From: Scleroderma bovista
Lineage: Eukaryota; Basidiomycota; Agaricomycetes; Boletales; Sclerodermataceae
Assembly: GCA_037178675.1 (NCBI GenBank)
Contig: JAYMGJ010000757.1
Location: 1 to 20,164, forward strand
DNA: 20,164 nt
Reading direction: 5' to 3'
The translations under genes and the position numbers were made by a program. Below the pieces are notes generated by a model. That model made no database searches. It was not told the DNA's origin and saw only the letters and a list, made by a program, of their open reading frames with translations. Positions 1 through 10,300 of this stretch are shown one piece after another; the stretch's first letter is position 1, and each line of letters starts with the position of its first letter.

Positions 1-1
1 A

Positions 2-463
2 AACCATTTCCATGGTCCAAGAACCTTTCACAACCACTTCTTAAAGGGAATCGTCACTGAGGATTCAACCACCGCATTCCATGTCAACGTGAAACCCGAC
101 TTTGCAGATAAACCACCAAACTACTTGGTTATGACATACCATCTTCCTGACTTCCCAGCTCTCCTGCAGAACTATATCGATGCCATTCCTGGCGATCATC
201 CTCGGCTCCATGGGCATCTACTCAAGGGATGGTCAAAGTTCCAACTGCAGTTGCAATCTCACCTTTGTCCAAGCGACCTCCTGCCAAGCCAGCAAGTGCA
301 GGCTCTTCCGCCCTCGATAGAACATCCTTATGGAAAATGTGATACTGTTTTGGTTCACTATACTCCCCCATCACCAGGAATATCAAGTAAGTGTTCTGCC
401 CGCTGTCACGCACCAAACTGGTTTGGTACAGTGAACATGGAAGATAATGCCTATAACGAATGA
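2..463 (+). pseudogene. C-terminal relic of a Plavaka-type (CACTA-like) transposon ORF
   Basis: An open frame enters from the left window edge (codons in phase with base 2) and ends at the TGA at 461-463. It has no start here; the ORF clearly begins upstream. Readable features are a segment like TAFHVNVKPDF, then W-x-K-F-x-L-Q-L-x-S, then the block SQQVQALPPSIEHPYGKCDT. The second Plavaka copy in this window has the matching block (APPSQEHPCGLYD near 4530-4565), so the two are paralogous ends of the same ORF type. From what I know of basidiomycete Plavaka elements, this block lies near the C-terminus of the large transposon protein. A GTAAGT at 387-392 and a CAG at 429-431 could bound a 45-nt intron, but the joined frame gives no recognisable continuation. 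Probably a dead transposon end; a live element truncated only by the window edge cannot be excluded. Confidence 0.6.
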
Positions 464-1619
464 TCCCTATGTGAAGGATAAGCACGATGGACCCTCATTG
501 TAACCATCTATCGCACAAGAAGACTATCCTGGAGCAAGAGATGAATGCCAACATCTGGCAGTCATCCCTCGCACAAGAACCGCCAAGAAGCAGAAGAAAC
601 TGAAGGAATAACATCAATTGTGGTATGAGAAAGGAATGCACACATCTGCAGTCCAACTCCCATACCAGAACAGTCAAAGAAGCCAAAGAATTGATGGAGA
701 AATGAAGGAGAAAGAGAAGAAGAAGAAATAATTTTTAGTGCCCAAATGTCATTTTTAGGCGCCCAGTGCCGGCATTCCAATATTTTGAATAGCTCTGTCA
801 TTTCTGAAGCTATCAGGCACATGACTATACTGTAAGAGAGCCTAGAACGTGGTCTATCTGCCTGTCAAGTTCCGACGCAAATCTGTTCATTTCCCACGGA
901 GATATTCCCCCCGCAATCCAGACATTCGCCTCATCACTCACTATGGAGTCCATATTTTCTCTGGATCATTTCTCCGCTATTGCTGCAGATCTCCACTATG
1001 TCCTGCTCTTAGGACAGCCTCTCCCAGAGTTCCCGTGCACTGCCTGGCACATATCTTCCCAGCCTGCTCCCTCAGTCCCTCTTGTTCTTGGTCAGTGCGT
1101 TCTCCTCGTCAGTCCTGCATCAAGGACATACTTTGGTCATCTTAGGTCTATTGTCAAGCTTGAAAAGTCTTCTCTGGTCATCTCTGTGTCCCCTCAGCCC
1201 TCAGCCTATGGTCCCTTTCTCCCAGATACTTGCCATGTCCATCTTCCTCTGTCGTTCATCTCACTTCCCTGGATGCATCAAATTCAATACTCTATCCGCT
1301 TCCCCACTTTCAGACGACGTCCCCCAGCACCATGACAGTTATGCCCCCACTTTATAGTGCTATTAGGAAGAAGAACCCTCTCTCATTCTTTCCCAGAAGA
1401 GAGCTCATCAAGGGAGCCCATGGTTGCGCTTCAGTGGCGCTAGAACACATGCACTATACCTTAGTGTATGCTGACCCCCCCAAAAGACCTCTGGACCCCT
1501 GGTACCCTTCTTGTGGCTGTTTTGTCTCAGATCAATTCCCCTATTAATCTCAGATCTTCCCCATTGTTGTCCCATCAAATTCCTGATGGTACACAGCCCC
1601 CCATCAAACTTCTTAGGCT
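464..1619. other. Unassigned stretch between two Plavaka relics
   Basis: About 1.15 kb with no gene I can support. The longest open frame (943-1335, 130 codons) is proline- and serine-rich, shows no motif, and overlaps other open frames of similar length, as expected by chance in C-rich sequence. It probably contains the 3' end of the first Plavaka element and the 5' region of the second. A purine-rich run at about 700-732 and two imperfect copies of a short TTTTTAG-x-GCCCA motif at about 733-770 are the only local structures noticed. Confidence 0.4.
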
Positions 1620-1977
1620 GTGCATCAATGTGTCCTCCAGCACATGAATCAACCTTCGTCTGCTTGCAGTGCATTTCTCAACGACATCTCCTGTCCCTCA
1701 CTACCCCTTTCGTCTCAGGCGATCCAACTTCCTAGACCTCCCAGTCACACTCGCAAGACTCATCAAGCCACCTCTCCTGAAGTTGCCAGTGGCATGCAGA
1801 TTGGTTTTGATGACCTACCATATGACGACTGGCCAATGGACGTCCCTAATGATATGCCGGATGATGCTCAGGAATCGGACTTGCAGCACACACCTGGTTC
1901 CAATACACCCTCTCCAGGGAACGTTAAATATTTCCCAGGCACATCCCAGAGTTATCCCGGTGGGAAGACGTTCATGG

Positions 1978-2265
1978 TGTTGAAGCAATACCTATGTACG
2001 TAGAGGAACTGCTACTCCAACTCACCTGTTGGGTGGAGTGCACAACCAGAGATGGTAGCGGTAGCTGGTTAAGAGCTGTTATATTATATAAGCGGTGGAC
2101 GCTGTTTATATACAACAAATAGTGTGATGCGTGACTGTGACACGTGACATGTGACATGTAACAACTACTCTAAAGAGGACTATTACTAAGTCTACACTAA
2201 TATGGGTCGCAGTCTTGTGCGCACTTCGTCAACGGTTTACGCCGGGTGCACGTGCGACTTCAACA
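1978..2265 (-). mobile_element. Solo Copia LTR with perfect 5-bp target-site duplication
   Basis: A 288-bp sequence beginning TGTTGAAG and ending CTTCAACA is the reverse complement of the LTR at 11775-12060. By eye there are roughly a dozen substitutions plus a 2-bp indel, which accounts for the 288 versus 286 bp lengths. It is flanked directly by CATGG on both sides (1973-1977 and 2266-2270), the 5-bp duplication expected of Ty1/Copia integration. No internal retrotransposon sequence remains, so this is a solo LTR formed by LTR-LTR recombination. Removing the LTR and one CATGG joins the flanking Plavaka frames without a shift (codons TTC ATG GAT CAA), so it landed inside a previously intact reading frame. 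Intact TG...CA ends and clean duplications argue for modest age. Confidence 0.95.
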
Positions 2266-2419
2266 CATGGATCAATTCTTTTCTGACAAACATGGTGAAT
2301 TGTGCAAGGACAATTTATTCTATCTGTTTGCTTCTCAAGAAGACTGGCAGATGGCCTCGTGGTTATTGGGCTCTCATTTGAGCATGGCTGCAATTGACAG
2401 CTTCCTGTCTCTGGATTTG

Positions 2420-2479
2420 GTGAGCTACATATTACTCTGACTTTCGAGTTAGTGCTCACAGCTGACTGCAAATGTCTAG
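2420..2479 (+). other. Predicted intron 1 of the Plavaka gene (GT-AG, 60 nt)
   Basis: Donor GTGAGC after codon TTG (2417-2419) and acceptor CTAG at 2476-2479, with a GCTGAC branch-like sequence upstream of the acceptor. Reading through gives stops; splicing joins SLDL to IKKLPLSFRTARELH in one frame, which restores the protein pattern. The donor, acceptor and branch-like sites survive although the ORF is dead. Confidence 0.75.
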
Positions 2480-2769
2480 ATCAAGAAACTCCCGCTTTCA
2501 TTTCGAACTGCGAGAGAGTTACATCTCCGTGCAGAACTTTTACCCTCGGGTCCTCGCTGGCACTTGCACGCAATACACCCCCAACACCCAACCAAATGAC
2601 CTATCACACTATTCTATCGAGATCCCATCAAATGCCTCCAAAGCCTCCTCAGTCACCCTTTCTTCAAGCGTCACATCGACTTTGTTCCAAGAAAAGTGTG
2701 GTCCACCACTGCTCAGCTTTCACGCATTATGATGAGTGGCTCATGAGCGAGCATGCATGGAACTTACAG

Positions 2770-2820
2770 GCAAGTCCCAGTGCATTGAATATTGATGTAT
2801 CCTTATGTATTTTCCTGTAG
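2770..2820 (+). other. Predicted intron 2 of the Plavaka gene (GC-AG, 51 nt)
   Basis: The exon ends CAG at 2767-2769, followed by GCAAGT, the usual context for the minor GC donor, and the acceptor CTGTAG ends at 2820. Read-through meets a stop (the TAG itself); splicing joins ...AWNLQ to KELPEGGTLLG in frame. A T-to-C change of an ordinary GT donor during decay would look the same, so GC use in a living copy is unproven. Confidence 0.6.
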
Positions 2821-3000
2821 AAGGAGCTGCCTGAGGGTGGGACCCTCTTGGGCGTCGTCCTGTCATTGGACAAAACCAACATCTCCGTGATGTCTGGGAA
2901 TCGTATGGCACATCCCTTACTTCTCAGTCTGGCCAATATCGCTATGGATATTCGCAGCAAGGGTTCACTCCATGGTCATTTATTACTCGCTCTCCTTCCA

Positions 3001-3014
3001 GTTCCAAGTTCCAA
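3001..3014 (+). repeat. 7-bp tandem duplication that frameshifts the Plavaka ORF
   Basis: GTTCCAA occurs twice in tandem (3001-3007 and 3008-3014). Dropping one copy makes the upstream ...LLALLP continue directly into ...VPTFIHKK, the reading frame used downstream. This looks like a slippage or repair duplication in a non-selected gene. Confidence 0.8.
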
Positions 3015-4647
3015 CTTTCATTCACAAGAAATCCCACGTTCGCTCTCTCCTTTCTGATCGATTACTCCATCGCTGTTTTGATTTGGTACTCACACCTCTG
3101 AAGACTGCTGCAGCCATCGGCGTCATGATGAATGATCTGCGTGGCAACCTGCAATATTGCTTTACACTGCTTGTCGGGTATATCGCGGATACACTGGAAC
3201 AGAGTTTGTGGGCCTGCACAAGCCCAAAGGTATCTTCCATGTCCACTGCCACCTACAAGGAATTCAGCAACGATAAGCATCATGACCCCAGAACCGCCGA
3301 GCACACTCTCAATGCTATCAGTGCTCTGTGTGCTCAAGCTGACCCCAATGATTTTTCTACTTTTCTCAAGGTAGTGAAGTCTCACGGACTAAATGGTGTT
3401 CACAAGCCATTCTGGAGAAACTGGCCTTTATCAGGTCCAGACTGATTCTTAAAAGTTGAACCACTCCACCACTTCTTCAGGATGGGTTGGGACCATGACA
3501 TACAATGGTGTATTACAACTGTTGGGGAGGATGAAATCAACTATTGCTTCAATCTTTTGCAAACACCAGTTGGTTATCGTTCATTTGCTGATGGGATCTC
3601 GAAGCTGAAACAAGTCACTGGCTGTGATCACCACTCCATCCAATGATACATTCTTTGCATTGTCACCGGTGCAGCACCTCTACGCTTCCTTGCAGCTATC
3701 TGTGCACTATTAGATTTTTGTTACCTCGCTCAAATGCCTGTTTTCAATGAATGGGGATTGGCCAAGCTTGACACCGCATTAGCTTCGTTTCATACCCACA
3801 AGCATGCTATCTTAGCTGTTGGTGCATGTTCCGAGCACTTCCAGATCCCCAAGCTTGAACTCATGCACCATGTTGTGCCATCCATTCATGCTTCGGGTGC
3901 CCCATGCAATGGTCTGCAGATGTCACTGAGCATGCTCATGTGACTGAAATCAAGAATCCAGCACGCACAGGCAATAATCAAAATTACTACGCCCAAATTG
4001 CCCGCCATCTTGACCGTTCTGACAAGTGTTTCAGATTTGATTTAGCCACTAGAATTGCCTCCTCTCATGACTCACATTCAGACAACAGCGATGATCCTGC
4101 TGATGAGGATCACGAACCCAATGATGAGATGTCCCATACTTTGCTTTATTGTTCTCCCACACGAAAAATTGTGGACTATTTCCAGATTGCTGATGCACTC
4201 ACCAATGGGACCTCACCCAATACACCACACTCAAAACATACATTCGCGTCTTGCACTACTGCCATCCATCTTGCTACTAAACCACATCACCGGATGACCA
4301 TTGATGAGGCTGCAACACTCTTTGATTTACCCAACCTCCGCATGGCAATCTCTGATTATCTTGATCGTTGCACAAACAGCATAGACCATAACATTGCAGG
4401 TCGATGACGTGCTTCACTGAACTGCAGCCTACCATCAGACAGGATTCAAATTTGGACCAAGCTTCGCGTCCAGGTCCGTAACTATCATAATCCTGGGTTG
4501 GTTGAACCTGCTCAAACTATGAATGCTGCTCCTCCTTCACAAGAGCATCCTTGTGGACTCTACGATAGTGCTGTTTTTAGTCCAAGTGTTGAGAGTGACT
4601 GGCCTTCACAAGGTCTGAATGGTGAATATGTCTATTGATATCCGATG

Positions 4648-4825
4648 TGTTGGAGCAATACCTATATACGTAGAGGAACTGCTACTCCAACTCACCTGTT
4701 GGGTGGAGTGCACAACCAGAGATGGTAGCAGTAGCTGGTTATATTATATAAGCGATGAACACTGTTTATATACAACAAATAGTGTGACACGTGATGTGTG
4801 ACATGTAACATCTACTCTAAAGAGA
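4648..4825 (-). repeat. Truncated Copia LTR, same family as the solo LTR
   Basis: The start TGTTGGAGCAATACC matches the first bases of the solo LTR in the same (reverse) orientation, and similarity runs to CTCTAAAGAGA at about 4825. There it stops abruptly, about 110 bp short of the full LTR, so the 5' (U3) end is missing. It also lacks about 10 bp present in both other LTRs just after GCTGGTTA. It begins right where the Plavaka reading frame fails (GLNGEYVY then TGA), so this LTR or the element it came from ended that transposon. No target duplication can be recognised because one end is lost. Confidence 0.9.
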
Positions 4826-5002
4826 CCATAAATGCAACCAAATGATGGAAGTTGATACCTGTCCATCCATCTGTTTGCAATGTACAGTTGAGTATCTCAT
4901 AATACATAATGTCGGTCCCCAGGTTGGGCTATGCATGACTGTGTTGTATGCACAGGTATATTGTCACATTCTGTGACAGCATGTGACATCTACGGTAACA
5001 GA

Positions 5003-5620
5003 CTAAGTGTTTGATGGTTTGGGAACAAAGTAGCGATCCAATGTAACCTGTTTGCGGGCTCTGCATCTCCATCTTGCACAAGTGGCCACAAAGCGTGTGA
5101 ACATGCCTCTGTAAAGCATTCAAATCCACCCCATCAACCTCAGCATGCCGCAAACATAGCTGCTCCATTTTCATGCACAGATCAACTCCCTGCTGTAAGG
5201 TCAACTCTGGTATTGTGTTGTCATTGTCATTGTCATCGCCACCATCCCTGTTGCAGGCAGCACCTGAATTATCAGTGCCTCAGTTCTTCACCTTGTTAAT
5301 GATTTCGTTGTCACCACCTGGATAATGGTATGGAGAATGCCCAACTTCAACCCTTTCCCCAACAGTGGTGCTGGTCATGGTAAGCCACAACTGGCAGCCA
5401 GTGTGCACTGAGTGAGATTGTTACGGCCATGCTGTGTCTTCAGTTTGACTGCAGAAGTCTTCAGAGGTGGCTGAGAACCCACAGGGGTGGCTTTTGAAGC
5501 TTGGCGGTTGTATGGCTTAGAGATGGTGCAAGGCTTACCTTAAGAGTTTCAGGTGGCATGATTGAACCAGAAATGTCAATTTCTTTTGTCCCAGAGCCAC
5601 CAAGCACATGGGCATGACAC
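5003..5620 (-). pseudogene. C-terminal coding relic, probably transposon-derived
   Basis: On the minus strand several short open segments line up: a serine/proline-rich piece (SKATPVGSQPPLKTSAVKL), an aspartate/asparagine-rich linker, then DLCMKMEQLCLRHAEVDGVD, LNALQRHVHTLCGHLCKMEM and, after a one-base frameshift, KQVTLDRYFVPKPSNT with a TAG at 5005-5003. In-frame stops break the upstream part (for example near 5280 and 5375). An amphipathic region ending in a K-Q-x-T-L-D-x-Y-F-type tail is seen at the C-termini of several fungal DDE transposase ORFs, but I cannot name the family. It could belong to the hAT-like relic next to it on the same strand, though their sequences do not join in frame. 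Confidence 0.4.
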
Positions 5621-5707
5621 CTCCAACCACCCTAATTTCCAAATATAATAATGCATAAACCCCAAAATTTCATATGTATCATGCAGTACAATATTTTTTT
5701 GCATAAT

Positions 5708-6903
5708 TTAGTGGGGACAAGGTTGGTCCCAAGGCCTTGCCATGCATGGTGAGGTTTTATGCACAGTAATGTTATGCATAGTGAGATACTCAACTGTAGC
5801 TTGGCACCCCTTGCTTGTACTTTTTGCAAGTTGCCTATATTGATCGACTTCCCGAGGCACAATGTGATTGGTGAGCTGATAGCTGGAGATATGGGCTGCC
5901 AATGGTAGGAGGTCATCCAAGAAATTTCTGACCACTTGATTCTCCACCCAACTGAATGGAAAGCCACAAGAAGCTGTAATATTGGCCATGTGATGCTCAA
6001 AATGCTCTTGGTGAGCATTTGACCACTGTGGAATAATAGGACTAGCAGAGGGGGTGCCAGATGCTAGACGTTGGGTTGAAAGACGTCTATGCTTTAACAG
6101 AGGAAGAGAAAGGGTCTCTAGCACTGGGGTACCAGGATGGGAGCTGGGAGCAGAGGGTAGCCACATAGAACTTGGTACTGGACTCACAGCACCAGAGGAT
6201 AGGGATGGAGAGTATGTCAACCCACTTCCAGGGTGCATCCACATAGGGTCAATCACTGGCATCAGTGATGGGGCAGCTAAAGTGCCTGGTGGGGAAACCT
6301 GAATCAAAGAGCCTGGAAATGGCACAAGAGCCCCTTGGGATACCTGTGGAGGAGGGGGAATAGAGATATGTGTCATTATTGGATGAAAGGGTGATGGGGC
6401 TGTGGGCTGTGGATGATATACCACTGAGCTACTTGCCACACTAGTACTGGTACCCTGAATCCATTTGCATTCAATGGCTAGTTGTTCTGCTTGTTGACAA
6501 AGCTCATCTGGCTGACGACCACAGTTCTTCAGGTGCAAGATCATTGTATCTGCACGCCCCTGTAACCATGGGCACCTCGGATCCTTGCTAAAGCTCGAGC
6601 CATAGCCCCACACTTGATCAGACAATATGTAAGTTAGCTGTGAGTTGGTTTGCAGACAAAACCACACAAACTCCACTCAGTGATTTGTTCTTGAGTGTGT
6701 ACAACACTAATTTGACCTTGCTGATGTGCCACATGGTCTTGCTGCTGTTCGTGGATGATCCGAGCAATCTCACATTGCTTGCACATCACTTTGCTTCATT
6801 TCTCCTTGAAATTGGCATAGGCAGCTTCTATCTTCATTCCAACACCTGGATGTTCATCAAAATATGTCCACCACCACCCGCGACTAGATGACGAGCTACT
6901 CAT
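5708..6903 (-). pseudogene. N-terminal half of a hAT-like transposase
   Basis: An ATG at 6903-6901 opens MSSSSSSRGWWWTYFDEHPG and reaches a TGA at 6798-6796. A second frame then runs from about 6676 to 5708. It contains a C...H-type zinc-finger remnant (MILHLKNCGRQPDE), a long proline/serine-rich linker, and FEHHMANITASCGFPFSWVE followed by NQVVRNFLDDLLPLA and REVDQYRQLAKSTSKG. The CGFPFSWVEN-x-x-V-x-x-F block is what I recognise from basidiomycete hAT proteins, just before their DDE catalytic core. The core, including the expected DGW motif, is absent: similarity stops at about 5785 and the frame ends CMARPWDQPCPH. So this is a 3'-truncated copy with an N-terminal stop and a frameshift or unspliced intron. 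Confidence 0.6.
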
Positions 6904-7122
6904 AGTGCAGAGGAAGGTGAATGGTGCGAAACAGTCCACTGATTCTTATCATTCGAGCTACGGTGAAGTGATGACTAACTACTTCCTAATTTAGGTGAAA
7001 GCCGCTGCCGTCATCACGGTGGCGGCATCAGTCGTCATCCTGTCATCATCCACACATGTCTTTGCCCACGGAGGACCACCGGCCCTTCAAACACTGCCCG
7101 CATCCACAGGTGTTCAAGGAAG
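6904..7122. other. Left flank of the inverted-repeat unit; no supported gene
   Basis: A GTG-initiated frame from 6995 begins KAAAVITVAASVVILSSS, which resembles a hydrophobic signal segment, but there is no ATG and the frame runs into the inverted repeat. A TTTAG just before it could be a splice acceptor, so it might be an internal exon of a broken host gene. Joining it across the unit to 12923 gives a stop within 25 codons in each frame tried. Confidence 0.3.
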
Positions 7123-7394
7123 TATGGAAAGCCAGACGGTCACGCTTCATTTGCCAAATGCGTTTTGCCATTTGTCCGAAATCATTCTTCATTTGGAAAA
7201 TGCCTTTGGTGGGACTTCGAACACCGTTTGTTCCTTTGTAGATTTCGTTTTTCATTTGTCCGAAATTCAAAATGTAGATTGCACATTGCATTTTTCCCAA
7301 CTGACCTTGTCAATTTTACAAGTGAAAACTTGAAATGCATGAGTCGAAAATGTACAAGTCAAAGTATCAAAAGTGCAATTCAGAATGTCAAAGT
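7123..7394 (+). repeat. Left terminal inverted repeat (272 bp)
   Basis: Pairs with 12645-12916. It contains two direct copies of CATTTGTCCGAAAT (near 7172 and 7253) and CATTTGCCAAATG-like near-palindromes. Similarity to the right arm breaks after CAGAATGTCAAAGT: the right arm continues into tandem repeats, whereas here the Copia coding sequence starts. The last ten bases supply the ATG of the Copia ORF. Confidence 0.9.
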
Positions 7395-10300
7395 GTGGTA
7401 AGGGCCCACAGGCCAACAAGCTTAGCGCTGTGAAGCGCAAGCCAGCTGACCCCAAGTTCGCCCAGCAGCAGCAGCAGCCCCAGAGGCAGCAGCAGCAGCA
7501 AGGCGGGTCCAACGGCGGTACGAGCGGAAATGCTCCTGCCCAAGGACAAGGAGGCCGCACATGCCGTGGCGGCAAGAAGGCTCGCGCTCGCCGCGAGAAC
7601 GCCCAACAGGCCGCCTTCGCCACTTACGTCCACTATGATGGACCAGAGCCCACCGTCGACCCTCGTGCCCTGGCTCACACCCCTGGTGCTACCAACTACG
7701 GCCCCCCCGCATTTGAAAACACTATCAAGGCCTTCGACTTGGCACACCGCTTGGGGGTAGAGCCCTCCTGCCAAACCATCTGCACCCTCGACCAAGTCGT
7801 GTCGTTGGCGAGTGCAAACCTGGAGCAGCCCGAGGCCGGTCCCTCCTCGTTGAAGCGCCCTCATCTCGAGGAGCGCATCACGATGTATGAGGAGGATGCC
7901 ATCTCCCTTGGGGATGAAGAGCCCTTCGCTCACGAGCCGTTCGCTGATGACGAGTTCGATGAGATCGATGCGATGGTCCTTGACCACTACAACGCGACGT
8001 CGATGGCGATGGGCGCGGAGGCCAGCCTTTTCAGGCAAGTACCTTCTGCACGCGTGCTGACCGACACTGACACGCTCCCTTTACATGTGCGCTTTACGCT
8101 GGCACTGTATATAGCGAGCAGTAACTACAATTTGTCGTGTCATGTCTCGAGTAAAGCATATATTTGTTCGTGTGATGCACGCTGTGCTAAGTGTAAGGGA
8201 AAAATGGTTGATGATAGCGAACTATCTGGTGCTTTCTGGCTCCTAGACTCTGGCGCATCACGCCACTTCACCGGTGACATAGGCGATTTCGCCTCTTACA
8301 ATGCGCTAAAGCGAGCGCACTACGCCAAAACCGCTAATGGTGTAGCACTAATTGCTGGCATTGGCACGGTATTACTCCGGTGCCTAGACCACAACTCTGG
8401 GGATGAGAAAGTTATCACACTCACCCAAGTGCTCCATATGCCAGGCGCTACTGCGCGCCTTATTTCTATGGGCGAAATGCTCCAGCGTAACTATAAAGTC
8501 ACTGGCGATAAGCGAGGCATTAGCCTCATTCATAAAGCTGAACACCTATGGTTTGGGCCAGACCCAGAAGACGATTGCAACGTCATTTTTGGGATTAGAT
8601 CTATCCCGATAATTAGATCTAACTATATTGCCTCCGTGAGCAAAGTCGATTACGACATTATGCACCGGAGATTCGGGCACCCCTCAAAGGAAGTGCTCCG
8701 ACGTGCGCAAAAACATACACAGCGCTTCCCGGAGATCCACTTTCCTACTGAGGATTGTGTTTGCCCTGGATGTGCTCTTGGCAAGATGCCCAATCGAGCT
8801 TTCCCAGAGAACGAAAGACGTGCTTCTAAGCCCTTCGAGCTAGTGCACTCTGATCTCAAATCCTTCCCGGTTACATCGTACCGGAAGTTTAAATATGTTA
8901 TCACCTTCTACGATGACTATACTTCTCACGCCTGGACTATGCCTCTTCGCTCCAAAGCTGCAGCGATTACGGCTGCCAAAGATTTCCTCGAAATGGTGCA
9001 CGTCCAACATGATACGCACGTCGTTGGATGGATGTCCGATGCCAGCGGAGAATATAAATCCGATCTGTTTGATCGAGCACTCCTTGAGAAAGGAATTAAA
9101 ATATATCAAAGTGCTCCAAGAACTCCCATGCAGAATGGCCGCGCCGAGCGTTTAGGGCGCACTCTCATGGATAAAGCCGAGTCTATGCGGCATCAAGCCT
9201 GCATCCCTGACTCCTGGTGGGAATTTGCGTTCGCTCACGCAACCCACATTTACAACCGTACTCCGGTAGCTCACCTGCGATGGCGCACCCCCCATGAAAT
9301 GCTTAAGGGGGAGATGCCTAACATCGACCACCTACGTGTGTTTGGCTGTGGAGCATTTGTATACCTCCCAGCAACGGCTAGAGCAAATAAGATGGCTCCC
9401 AAGTCGGAGCTTATGACTTATGTCGGTGTTGCCCCTGGCAATGAGCGCAACTTCTTGTTTATGCGCTCCACCAATGCAGTATTTACCGCTGCTCATGCCG
9501 TCTTTGACGAGCATCATTTCCCTCGCTGCCCCAAAAACAGGCGCGAACCTCTCGAGAACCCTTTTGGAAGGGCAAATCCGAAACCAGCCACTGATCGACC
9601 AGGGAATCCCCCTGATGATACCGACAGTGATGATGATGTGGAACACGACCATGGCTACCCACATCCCCAAGCGCAGGATGACGATCCAAAGTGCGAGGAA
9701 CCTGAGGCTCCTGAGGAAGAGCCTAACCAAATAAATCCTCCCCGTACGCCATCTCCAGTGCCTCCACCAGCACCGAGAACGCCTTCACCAGCGAGAAATC
9801 CGCCACCTCCGGCACCGCAGCGCCCTGGCCGGGCTGAACGCCGCCAGAATGCGCCGCGACCCCCTGCAGTGAATATCCCTGCCCGCCCCCAACGTGAACG
9901 TAGAGCGCCATTGCGCCCCGGTAACGTGTATGGTGAGCGGCGACATCCCGTTGAGCAACTCCGGGATATCGAAAGTGCCTCTCGATGGCGTGAAACAGTG
10001 GGTGAGGTCCCTAGACCCCCACAACCGGACACACCAGACCATGTTCCTGGTGGTTTCCCCGACACCTCTGCAACGCCCAGTGAGGAAGATGTGCAAAAGA
10101 TGTGCGAGGAAGGGGGAGCAAACCTAGTCCGATACCTGATGGGCAAAGCCCTCGAAACCCGCGACCCTCAATACGAGAGTGTCCGCAACTGGTCCTATAA
10201 GGACATCGCTCGCTTGCCCCAAGCTGAGCAGAAACTCTGGCGACTTGCTTGCCAAGAAGAGCTCGACGTGCTACGAAAGCGCAAAGTCTTTGAGCTAGTT

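Larger units (their letters stand above)
1620..4640 (+). pseudogene. Decayed Plavaka-family transposase, interrupted by a solo LTR
   Basis: The segments join into one long transposase-like protein. They are: an N-terminal part with an H-M-N-Q-P-S-S-A-C-like motif and an acidic stretch (1620-1977); then, after the LTR, MDQFFSDKHGEL and ASWLLGSHLSMAAIDSFLSL (2266-2419); an intron; an exon with FRTARELHLRAELLPSG (2480-2769); a second intron; then VVLSLDKTNISVMSGNRMAH (2821 on), ALLDFCYLAQ, KLELMHHVVPSI, WSADVTEHAHVTEIK, ARHLDRSDKCFRFDLATRI and a C-terminal APPSQEHPCGLYD block. The S-x-DKT...P-L-x-L-x-x-x-NI segment and the order of blocks fit basidiomycete Plavaka (CACTA superfamily) proteins. 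It is dead: in-frame TGA codons at 2597, 3443, 3644 and 4405, one-base frameshifts near 2728 and 3904, a 7-bp duplication at 3001-3014, and LTR insertions at 1978 and 4648. Family assignment is by eye. Confidence 0.8.

Noticed and set aside
943..1335. 130-codon ORF with an ATG
   Set aside because: Overlaps other open frames of similar size, low-complexity Ser/Pro/Leu content, no motif and no continuity with the Plavaka frames.
6995..7333. Secreted-protein candidate with a hydrophobic N-terminus
   Set aside because: The start would be GTG, and two thirds of the ORF lies inside the inverted repeat, where the same sequence is found in the other arm without the start.
7388..8038. 216-codon minus-strand ORF opposite the Copia gag-pol spacer
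   Set aside because: It is the antisense of a long, domain-bearing ORF, shows leucine/alanine-rich sequence typical of antisense GC-rich codons, and has no motif.
9655..10146. 163-codon minus-strand ORF
   Set aside because: Antisense of the proline-rich Pol linker; the glycine/alanine-rich product is what antisense proline codons give.
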